From: Ryuthela nishihirai
Taxonomy: Eukaryota > Arthropoda > Arachnida > Araneae > Heptathelidae
NCBI GenBank assembly: GCA_038380435.1
Contig: JAWZYU010000011.1
Coordinates: forward strand, 74,521,501-74,585,500
Length of the DNA: 64,000 bases
Reading direction: 5' to 3'
Part shown: piece after piece, positions 41,570 through 51,021 of the stretch
Layout of the letters: each line of letters opens with the position of its first letter
Numbering within the stretch: position 1 is the first letter of the stretch
Notes under the pieces: generated by a model
What the model was told of the DNA's origin: nothing
The model's database searches: none
Seen by the model: only the letters and a program-made list of their open reading frames with translations
Program-made: the position numbers and the translations under genes

Positions 41570-41815
41570 TCCCCCTATGACGTCACCGACCGGAAATTGA
41601 CCCGTGTTGCAACTGTCCACGTTGCTTTCTCAGATTGAACTTTGACCCCTATGACGTCACCGACCGGAAATTGACCCCTGTGTCGCAACTGTCCACGTTG
41701 CCTTCTGAGATTGAACTCTGACCCATATGTCGCAATCGACCGGAAATTAACCTGTGTTGCAATCGTCCACATTGCCTTCTCAGATTGAACTTTGACCATT
41801 ATGTCTCAACCGACC
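41570..41815. repeat. 74-bp tandem repeat with CRE-like palindrome
   Basis: About 3.3 units of ctatgacgtcaccgaccgga, aattgacc, gttgcaactgtccacgttgc and ttctcagattgaactttgac. The first two units hold the exact palindrome TGACGTCA; later units have lost it (tgtcgcaa, tgtctcaa). The long minus-strand frames here are repeat artefacts. Confidence 0.85.
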
Positions 41816-42030
41816 ATATTTTAAGCCCTCTTCATAGACCCCCTGGTCGACCTATATTTTAAGCCCCCTTCTCGAATAGTCACGATTTTCCCCCTGATTA
41901 ACCCATATTTTAAGCCCACCCATCTTCATAGACCCCCTGGTTGACCCACCTATATTTTAAGCCCTCCCCTCTTTAAAGCAAATCAGTTTTCTCTATACAC
42001 GTTTAATCGGTCTCATTCAGCGTCCATACT
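41816..42030. repeat. Degenerate short repeat
   Basis: The phrase atattttaagccc recurs near 41,817, 41,852, 41,906 and 41,951, twice with catagaccccctgg. The spacing is irregular (35-54 bases). Confidence 0.65.
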
Positions 42031-42034
42031 ATTT

Positions 42035-42895
42035 TTAGTACGTCTCCTGTATTTAAAAAAAAAATTCCTTCCGACAGCGTGATTTGAACCCTCTACCTCA
42101 GTGCCGATAGCGTCATTGCTCTCGGCTATGCCTTGTTACTTGATGGTGTGGTTTAGATGTGTCTCAAACGGGTATAGACATATAAATCAGGGTATAGCCA
42201 TATAAATCACGTATCTCTTTATTAAGCTTGAGTTTTATATTTGAGATATTAACCTAGGTTTTTTATTATCCTACGTTTTTTTACAACCTTCGTATTCTTT
42301 ATAACTAACTTTTTTCAGCGTATTTCTTATAATGAACTCCATGACTAGAAGAAGGTCAAATCTACAGTTTTAAAAGACTGTCCCACAGAAAATACCAATG
42401 GGCAAAAAATTAATAAAAGGAAAAAAAAAAACTTAAAAACTTATTCGTCATTATGTAAAAAGGGATAATATGGTGACCTATAACTTTAGTATGTCTCCTG
42501 TATTTTAAAAAAATTTGTTTCCAACGCAGTGATTTGAACCCTCTACCCCAGTGCTGATAGCGTCATCGCGCTCGGCTATGCCTTGTTACTTGATGACGTG
42601 GCTTAGATGTGTCTCAAACGGGGTATAAATCACGTATCTCTTTATTATAGCTTGAGTTTTATATTTCAGATATTAAACTAGGTTTTTTATTATCCTACGT
42701 TTTTTCACAACCTTCCTATTCTTTATAACTAGCTTTATTTCTGTGTAACCTTCGTTTAAAACCTACGTATTTCTTTTAACTCCGTGACTAGAAGGACTAT
42801 TCTACAGTAAGACTGTACCTCTGAAAATGTCATTGGGTAAAAAAATTTAATAAAAGGAAAAACTTATTCCTCATTATGTATGATATGGATTGACC
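42035..42895. repeat. 443-bp tandem repeat, two units
   Basis: The unit starts agtacgtctcctgtatt (42,035) and again agtatgtctcctgtatt (about 42,478). Both contain a tRNA-like block readable on the minus strand (ggcatagccgag … gagggttcaaatcac), then catctctttattatagcttg and ggttttttattatcctacgt. A third, partial, diverged unit is suggested at about 43,160-43,260 (cacagaaaatgccactgggt). The second unit has an inverted partner at 46.6-47.0 kb. Confidence 0.85.
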
Positions 42896-43022
42896 TGTAT
42901 GGGTGTCATAAAAGTCCCGCTTTAGAATACGTGTTCGGTACCGGACCACGTTTTTATTGACGGATGTCCTGTGAAATTAAAGGATATTAAATGGTGAATC
43001 ACAATGAGACCACGATTTACTG
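42541..43022 (+). repeat. Left arm of a ~485-bp inverted repeat pair
   Basis: It is the reverse complement of 46,555-47,040 with few differences (for example cagtgctgatagcgtcatcg, cgtgttcggtaccggaccac, ggtgaatcacaatg). The internal segment is 3.5 kb. Confidence 0.9.
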
Positions 43023-43481
43023 ATCCTTTGACGATCCTCTTCGATAAACTCATTAATCATCAAAAAGTCCTCCTTTCTTAAAAACCCTACATTAATTAAA
43101 ACTCTTATCAAAGTCCCCCTAATTAACAGTTCCACCTCCTTTCAAGGACTAGCCTGCAGTAACTGTTTTCCCACAGAAAATGCCACTGGGTAAAAAAAAT
43201 TTCATAAAAAAAAATCTCTTTTAAAAACTTATTTGTCATTACGTGTGATATGGTGACCTCAAATTGTTCCACACCACGGATCACGTTTTACTGACGGATG
43301 GTTAAGTCCTGCGCAATAAAAAAAATTTAACTTCCACTCTCATCTGAAATTTTTCCACTAAACTTTTTTTTTGAATGGCAACGAGGGTGTTGCAATTCTT
43401 TTATCCGTATTTTGCGAGTTCGACCTTTCATCATGCATTTCGCAACAAGCAGCAGGATGTGTTCGTGACAAGGTCACTTTC

Positions 43482-43714
43482 TTAACGGGTGATTGCAGAC
43501 AGATCTGTTGCTATCCGCTCAACAATATTTGCATCTGCTACTGATAACACGATTTCCTTCATTAAAAATAGAAACTTGGTAAATAATTCCACAGCATTCA
43601 TTAAGAACATAAACTGATTTCGTGCTAAAACATAGTCTTCCAAAACTGATGGGAAGAAACACACGACATTATTCAAAAGATTCGTAAGGATGAAAACTGT
43701 AAAAGGTACGAGAA
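43482..43714 (-). other. Possible membrane-protein exon (chemoreceptor-like?)
   Basis: The minus-strand frame encodes a hydrophobic segment (PFTVFILTNLLNNVVCFF), then EDYVLARNQFMFLMNAVEL and TKFLFLM, which resembles the first membrane segments of insect seven-helix chemoreceptors in pattern only. An acceptor-like ttgaccttag lies just before 43,714. There is no start or neighbouring exon I can join with confidence. A chance hydrophobic frame in AT-rich DNA remains quite possible. Confidence 0.22.
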
Positions 43715-45184
43715 CTAAGGTCAAGGTATGAAAATTCATTCAAAGTGACAAGCAGGGTGTGATTCTGCATAGTTCAATGTCCTTTAGTAGCCGTTAGGAA
43801 GGCGAGAAGTAGGAGATTTGCAGATTGAGAAAAATAACATATCGGTGGAATATGGGAATTAACTAAAATATTCGTTTCCAAAGAGAATGAATGTTTTCAT
43901 TTTACATCTTCAGTACCCTCAAAAAGTTACATTTCTACGGTCTATTATTGTTTTGTACCATGGAAAACCAGTTAATCAGCCAAGAAAAATCAATAGTTGA
44001 TGTATATATTAATGTTTCGCTGAATTATTCATTGGAATGAATGCAGTAACATGAATATTGATGAAACAGTGCAAAACAAATTTTTTTCAAAGAGTTACAT
44101 TTAGTACACACAATTCTTGTTAGTTTTTTTTTTCTCTGCTTTACACATGGCCGTCTTGTGTTTACTTCGACTGTCAAATGATCTCCTACCCTGAGCATGC
44201 TATTAGAAGCTTCTACGGCACCAACCGGGAAAAGCACGGGATATTTTGCAACCAATGAACTAGGAATTAACTCTTTTTTTTTTCCATTACCACTGGGACT
44301 ACTTTCCACATATGTAAATCCTGTATTAACTGTGAATGAGCCTGTAATAAATTGAATGGCTTAACAACTACATACATTTAGAAAAAAATATATCTAAATT
44401 CGTAAAAATGAACAACATTTCTGTCAATGTTTTTGGACACGAGAAAGAGGTGTTCCCACTCTACATCACACCATTCAGATTTAAAGCGCACGCAAATCTC
44501 CTACTGTTATCAGATGATGAAAAGCAGCATTATTGTTCCATTAAAAATTGATAAGAATCTATGAAATTCAAAGTTCCAAGGGAGAATGCTGTTTTCCGTA
44601 TTATTGGGAATAAAATTAATCTTCTTATTTTTGATCATTCCTTGCGTAATAAGATGGCTGTCCTTTAGGTTATGAAATATAACTGGAACATTATTAGGAG
44701 CTTGAAAATTGGGATGACACGTATTATGAGCGCCTCCTCGGAGAAGTGCTAAAACTATGTGTCAGATACTATGAAATTCATTCCTGTCATGTTTACACAA
44801 CTCCTGCCTTCATACCTGAAGATGACAAATATGCACCTTTTGGGAGGCATACGAGGGGGAATTTCAGTGAATTGTTTTAGCACGGCAAGCAACAAGCATT
44901 TAGAATGAAAGACCGATTGCAAGTTTGTTTAAACTAATTCCTCAGATGCACGTTTCTACATAGATTCGTAAAACTCATTATGTATTCTTTGCTTTCTCTC
45001 ACACATCTCACAAGATAATTAAAGTTCAAACACTAATACATCTTCCCTATGTGTATCTTTCTAATAAACCATACGACCAAAGTAGATAAATCGCAAGCAT
45101 CATCTGCGTCAGATCTGATTCCATATATCTGCTAATTCATTACGACGAAAATCTCACAATAGCCTGAAATGGACAGTACTTTAC

Positions 45185-45375
45185 CTACGACACAGCATGT
45201 GACTAGGTCTTTAATCAAATTACATGCATAAACGAAAATTAGAAAAACGAAATGGTTGGTATTTTCAATGAGAATCACTAAAATGTAAAGGGCGTTGGAA
45301 TATCTGTAAATGCGTACACATTTCAGTGGATAGGTGAATATTTTCACAATTGTTTGGAAGTGGAAGACACAATAA
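45185..45375 (-). other. Possible internal exon with consensus splice sites
   Basis: The open minus-strand segment is bounded by a good acceptor (gtatgttttacag, AG at 45,376-45,377) and donor (gtaaag at 45,184-45,179). It encodes a hydrophobic peptide (ALYILVILIENTN, HFVFLIFVYACNLIKDL). Together with 43,482-43,714 it might be part of one gene on the minus strand. Family unknown. Confidence 0.25.
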
Positions 45376-46554
45376 CTGTAAAACATACAGTGACGAGAGA
45401 GAAAGTATAAAAATGCAGTGGGATGTTTGTAAAAATCGCTTCAAAACAGCAAATTACAGCGTAAATACTGTAAGATAGAAAAAACGACTATTAACAAGCG
45501 CCATCTAGTGTGCAAAATAAGTGAACCTAAGGAGTAACTGATAAAAGTCACTCTTTAGCGGAAGGAGTAATACAGGAAAATCATAAAATATTAAGGTCCC
45601 ACTCTAGTAAATCACGGTCCACTGCGTACACACGGATGGATGAATATCACAAAATACTTTGCATATAGAAAACATCAGTAAAGAACCACAGAAGTTTGGA
45701 AATTTAAAATCTGAAAACTACTTGTTTATAAGAAAACAACAATATTTTCAGTATTTCCATGAAAAGTTGGGTCCCAGAATTGATCCGCTGGACCTAACTT
45801 GGCATTCTCTGACTTCAACCACCGATAAAACGTAACGTAAGCTCTCTCGGCGGTTATTCCAAAGCGCTTTCACGCGCTCTTTTCAGAGTTCCTGGTCCCC
45901 CTACTACGTTTCAATAAGCACATAAGTGTGTGAAGGTGACTATTTTTCGCTGCAAACACAAGTTTTTCGACAAAGATAGGATGTTTCACTACAATCTAAC
46001 ATACGCATTTTCACGTCTAAGAATCGGTTATTTTTCCCTGCATATTTCTATACTAGTGTGGAATTCTTAGAACAAGGCGTACTATGTTCGTGTCAAAGTG
46101 GTTCTGGCAAGCACACGTTTTTTGATAATGTTATGCACCCTGTTTGGAAAGAACACTGTCTATGGAGCATTACTCCTGTAAATTCCATAAGCATAATGCT
46201 TCGCGATTCTGAGGCCCCCATAACTGATAGACAATACTTTGCATTTACAGGACCTAACGAATAAAGTCTTTCACACTTCAAACTCAATCATCACATTTCA
46301 AAAAGAAAGAAGATTGAAAATGAAAGGAGAAGTGATAGAGAAGCATAAGAAAAGTGCCCTACCCAGCATTCTCACATTAAAGGAAAACGTAAGCATTCAT
46401 CGCCTCAAAACAACTAAGACAGAGGACGCCATGTGCCAGCTTGAAAGGCAGCAAGAAGGTTGGTAACAATGGTTTAACCATCCATTTTTAAGTATTAGGG
46501 CGTTCATGTTACAATTTCTTACAACAACGTTCATATCTAGTGAAGATGGAACAG

Positions 46555-47040
46555 TAAATCAGTAAATCGTGGTCCCATTGTGATTCACCGTTTAATATCT
46601 TTTAATTTCACAGGACATCCGTGAAAAAAAACGTGGTCCGGTACCGAACACGTATTCTAAAGCGGGACTTTTATGACACCCATACAGGTCAATCCATATC
46701 ATACATAATGAGGAATAAGTTTTTCCGTTTATTAAATTTTTTTACCCAATGACATTTTCTGAGGTACAGTCTTACTCTAGAATAGTCCTGCTAGTCACGG
46801 AGTTAAAAGAAATACGTAGGTTATAAACGAAGGTTACACAAAAATAAAGCTAGTTATAAAGAATAGGAAGGTTGTGAAAAAACGTAGGATAATAAAAAAC
46901 CTAGGTTAATTATCTGAAATATAAAACTCAAGCTATAATAAAGAGATACGTGATTTATACCCCGTTTGAGACACATCTAAGCCACGTCATCAAGTAACAA
47001 GGCATAGCCGAGCGCGATGACGCTATCAGCACTGGCGTAG
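46555..47040 (-). repeat. Right arm of the ~485-bp inverted repeat pair
   Basis: It is the inverted partner of 42,541-43,022. Its outer edge, inside the tRNA-like block at cagcactgg, is directly fused to an inverted LINE fragment. Confidence 0.9.
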
Positions 47041-47673
47041 GTGGAATTCTTGTGTGAGATCAAGAGAAAAAGCTCTGTGCAGAGTCCTCACATTCCAACT
47101 ACCTATGGAGAGAAAATGGTTAGTGGGATGTTTAAAGAAACTGTTTATTGAGAGAGGGAATGCCGACAATATCAAACAGCCCCCTAATCGCAGACATGGG
47201 GCAAAGACCCGTTCCCCCACCACTAAAGGCTGAAGCCATCTTCACTGGAAGACTTCCTCCAATGTAGAATTTGACGATGCCAATAGAAGCAAAGAGTTCA
47301 GGTGCTTGCGACGACCTCTGCTCAGGATTATCCACCAGCTGATAAACATATCCTGCGAATCTATTCACTTGGGGCTGTCAACCCACAAATAAACAGAAAA
47401 CACAGCGGAAGATTTTCCCTCCACAGAAGCCCACCAGTGCAGCAAAATCAGGATCCATAATCAAGCTCTGAGCCATATATCTGTCTAGTCCAGTGGGTTT
47501 ATATGGTCAGCACCAGGACCCTGTGTGGTTGACCACTCCTCAGCAGGGCAGAAAAAAAGAAAAGTAGCCATAGTTGTCCAGATCAGTAGGCCACACTAAT
47601 CTGGCAGCCCTCTCCTTCCGTTCACTTCCACAAGAGAGTATCTCTTTTGAAAGGTACTAACGGTCTGCACCAC
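47035..47673 (-). mobile_element. Inverted internal LINE fragment L4
   Basis: On the minus strand it corresponds to LINE L2 positions 16,433-17,072, from gtggtgcagaccgttag to gaattccacc. Both ends of the LINE are missing, which target-primed insertion alone does not explain. A small deletion near 47,060 (the 'gtcctc' region) and others occur. It keeps AAG where L2 and L3 have TAG just before the ATG, so its frame stays open upstream (ending GGSLPVKMASAFS). Confidence 0.88.
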
Positions 47674-47689
47674 TTTCATAATTATTATT

Positions 47690-48230
47690 GATTACATTTT
47701 TCAAACATACAAATATTTATTAGACATTGGGTTTTATTTTCAATGTCAAAGAGTAAATATTGTTGAACTTCCTGAAAGGCTGTATTTTGGTCTTCAGAAA
47801 GGCTGTATATTTGGTATTGGGTGGATGGTTGTGAATCAGAACAAGTTGCAGGACTTTGTAGTGAAAGTGGGGAAGCAGATGACGTGCTGGAAAAGTGACT
47901 CCAGCAGGTATTTGCACTGTACTGGTTTGAATAAGCAGCATTCATTTCTAACTCAAAAAGGCAATTTTAAATACGGTTCTTGGCAATTGCTTGATTACGT
48001 TGGTTAAGCTTCCTGATTTGGAACGCAACCATTTGACCAAAAATAGTATTCATCTTTTGTAGTAAATTCTTTGGCAGCAACTTCCAGGAAATGCTTCCTC
48101 TTCCTTCTTGTTATCTTCATCCCATCTTGTCTTCACGTTTCTCTTTGTTCTTAGTGGACGAACAAAGTTATGTTTGTTTTCAATAGAACGTGTAGACCGA
48201 GTATCCTCAGCTTAAAACAAAAGAATTTTC
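47690..48230 (-). pseudogene. Possible accessory gene remnant of the Harbinger element
   Basis: The minus-strand frame 47,945-47,685 encodes a Ser/Gln-rich peptide (SSTSSASPLS, EDQNTAFQEVQQYLL), the kind of C-terminus seen in MADF/Myb-like partners of animal PIF/Harbinger transposases, which are transcribed in the opposite direction from the transposase. No clear MADF core is seen. The assignment rests on position. Confidence 0.3.
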
Positions 48231-48299
48231 ATTTTAATCCTAGATGGGTATTGTGAATTACTAATTTCTTAATTTCTTAATTTTAGCTATTCATCTTTT

Positions 48300-48955
48300 C
48301 TACAGTTAACCGCTGATCAACAGCAATGGATAGCATCCGCAGATGAGTTTGGCACGCGATGGAATTTTCCTCACTGCATAGGTGGAAAACACATCGTGGT
48401 ACAACGACCGTAAAATAGTGGGAGAATTTTACAACTACAAAGGGATCGACAGCGTTGTATTGATGGCAATTGTAGACGCGCAAACTACAGCTTTATTTAT
48501 GTAAATGTTGGTTGCCAAGGCCGTATTGCAGATGGTGGTGTATTCAAAAATACTGAATTCTGTAAAAAACTTGCAAAGACTTGAATTTGTCACAAGATGA
48601 AGTTCTGCCTGGCCGCACAATATCAGTCCCTTATACACTAATTGCTGACGACGCATTTCCTATGACAAGACATATTATGAAACCATACGCAACAGATCTG
48701 AATCGAGTATTCCCGAAGAATATTTAATAATAGGCTGTCTAGAGCAAGGCGTATTGCGGAAAATGCCTTTGGGTTGCTTGCATCTGTATTCACAATTTTT
48801 CGAAAGTTAATAGAAATTAAAGTTGAAAACTGTAATATATATACATGTGACGATATTGTGTATCTTCATAATTTTCTTCGTTCGCAACCAGATTCGACAA
48901 GTATTGTTCACCCCAAGGATGTTTTGATAATGAGGATGCGAGTACTTGAGAAATA
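48300..48955 (+). pseudogene. PIF/Harbinger (HARBI1-like) transposase pseudogene
   Basis: In shifting plus-strand frames the family blocks appear in order: FGTRWNFPHCIGG followed by KHIV, at the usual IDGKH site but with 'D' lost; an FYNYKG-like piece near 48,428; NVGCQGRIADGGVFKNTEF (second catalytic region, ADGGVF); LPGRTISVPYTLIADDAFP (DDAF); MTRHIMKPY; then SRLSRARRIAENAFGLLAS, which holds the third catalytic residue (E of ENAFG). The last open piece (48,774-48,956) is the C-terminus. Stops and frameshifts make it dead. The intact enzyme would excise and insert the element with a partner protein. Confidence 0.85.
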
Positions 48956-48999
48956 ATTCCTGGATCTTGGAGACAGGTAACTTCAGGTGAGAGTGGTGT

Positions 49000-49516
49000 C
49001 AGGCCTATTCGATCAACTCCACGGAATGCATCAAGAACTGCTGGGAAGAGTTCATGAATAACTTTATGTCGGCTGAAGGTTCCACATCACGTCAAAAGAA
49101 GTACTTGCAGAGTTATATAACATAGGTAGAATATATAGTGAAATATTATAAATCAAAGTTTTATTTTTTGTAATATTTTAAATTTATATTATTGAAATTG
49201 TGAATTGTTTTCTTCAGTTGTCCAAGGATTTTCAGTATCCACCGTTTTTGTCACAAGTACTGTGTCCACGTGTTAGTGAGTCCTTGGCATTACAGAGTCC
49301 AAAATAAATAACATGGACTCATATGCAAACCAAGAGGGGGGCGTTGTCTTCTGCACCACTCTTTTTTCTGTAACTTTTTGATGTTCCTTCGAAAAATATG
49401 AATGCAGGCTTTTTGTTTTTTACACCTTTTACAATCATGCCATACTTCGTGGCTAAAACGGTTAAGAGTCGGTTAAATTTGTTTATACAATCTTTGTATC
49501 TATTGTCCCATAAGGC
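49000..49516. other. Stretch without recognised feature
   Basis: AT-rich DNA downstream of the Harbinger relic. It may include its 3' non-coding part, but no terminal inverted repeat is identified. Confidence 0.4.
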
Positions 49517-49517
49517 A

Positions 49518-49553
49518 CTATGTGACCTATAATCTACGCATTATAGGTCACAT
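49518..49553. repeat. Perfect 15-bp hairpin
   Basis: TATGTGACCTATAAT, six bases (ctacgc), then the exact inverse complement ATTATAGGTCACATA. Confidence 0.9.
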
Positions 49554-49800
49554 AAGCATGTCACACACGCTGTGGTGCATGCGTCTAGCGCACAAGTGTG
49601 GACATAGCCAATTATGGATTGAGCAGTCTGGTTTAAAACATCAACCCTAGCTAGCGACGTCACGGTAGACAAATGATGTAAGGATAACCCTGTTGAAAGC
49701 CCCTTAATGGAGGCTAATTTCACATTTTCTAACATTAACTTCAGCATAAATGAGAATTTTCAACTTAGGAACCTACGCGTTTCTGATTGTATTGCATAGT

Positions 49801-50181
49801 TGGGTTGTTTTACCTCTGAGCAGCACTTTTTTGCACACCATGGGCTAAATGGCCAGGTCACATAGACCCCGAAGGCTCAGAGAAGGTTGGGGGAGGGGAC
49901 CCACTGAAACGGCTGTTGGGAGACAGATGGTAGCCTCCTGTCAAGGCCATCCAGCGTGTTCTTTAACGTGCACAAGGTATGTCTCTCCCGCACACGGGGC
50001 CACGGCTTAACGTCCATCCGACGGACGGTGGCCTTTCCAACCCCATCGGTGTCCCCTACTGACCGTGGGCAGGGCGGGGAATTTTGCGGAGATAAATCTC
50101 AACGCTGACCCAGCTGGGACTCGAACCTGGGAACTACAGATTACGAGCCTGGCGCGCTACCGACTGAGCCACCCCCGCCCC
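49801..50181 (-). mobile_element. SINE family B, full-length, young
   Basis: Minus-strand head gggcgggggtggctcagtcg, B box ggttcgagtcc, core and 3' end. Target duplication gtattgcatag / gtattacatag (11 bp, one mismatch). Confidence 0.93.
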
Positions 50182-50639
50182 TGTATTACATAGTAACAGT
50201 TGCGTTAGTAAGGTTCTTTCAAAGCAGTCCAAGCGTTTTAGCATTCGTTAAAGTTATATTTGTTCGTTACTATTGCCTTGCAGTAGTTACGTTAGTTTCT
50301 ATTAGTAGCCAATATGACGCCTTTTCGCAATGACACGGATATTCCGGACAATGCGTTGGAGAGTTGCGCCATTCTTTAAGAATTCACGGAGAGATGCTTG
50401 TTCGAATAGTTAAAAAACATTACCTAATTTTTTAGGACGTAAACACTAATATATGATAAATTTTCCTTTCGTATTGTTTATTTCGCAGTATGCAATTATA
50501 ATAGTACTTATTTTTATTTGAATTAATACATTTTAGTCACCTACTCGATTTCGTTACACTGATATTCACTGTGATGGGCGATTGAAAAATGTTAGTAGTA
50601 CTTTATTATTAATCTTATACATTTATCCCTTAAAAATGA

Positions 50640-51021
50640 GGGGCGGGGGTGGCTCAGTCGGTAGCGCGCCAGGCTCGTAATCTATAGTTCCCAGGTTCGA
50701 GTCCCAGCTGGGTCAGCGTTGAAATTTATCTCCGCAAAATTCCTCGCTCTGCCCACGGTCAGTAGGGGACACCGATGGGCTTGGAAAGGCCGCCGTCCGT
50801 CGGATCGGACGTTAAGCCGTGGCCCCGTGTGCGTGAGACATACCTTGTGCACGTTAAAGAACACGCTGGATGGCCTTGACGGTAGGCTACCATCTGTCTC
50901 CCAACAGCTGTTTCAGTGGGTCCCCTCCCCCAACCTTTTCTGAGCCTTCGGGGTCCATGTGACCTGGCCATTTGGCCCATGGTGTGCAAAAAAGTGCCGC
51001 TCAGAGGTAAAACAACCCAAC
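50640..51021 (+). mobile_element. SINE family B, full-length, young
   Basis: Head gggcgggggtggctcagtcg (A box tggctcagtcg), caggctcgtaatct, and B box ggttcgagtcc. The head is closest by eye to elongator tRNA-Met-like sequences. Target duplication ccttaaaaatga / ccttcaaaatga (12 bp, one mismatch). It lies about 460 bp from an inverted copy. Confidence 0.93.

Larger units (their letters stand above)
43023..46554. other. 3.5-kb segment enclosed by the inverted repeats
   Basis: No transposase, polymerase or integrase motif is seen in any frame. The segment is AT-rich and differs in texture from the arms. Two minus-strand pieces (listed separately) encode hydrophobic, membrane-like peptides. The rest holds no supported gene. 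Confidence 0.45.

Noticed and set aside
50640..50712. tRNA gene
   Set aside because: The tRNA-like region has A and B boxes, but the acceptor stem does not pair and it is the head of a repeated SINE. The same applies to the other tRNA-like heads.
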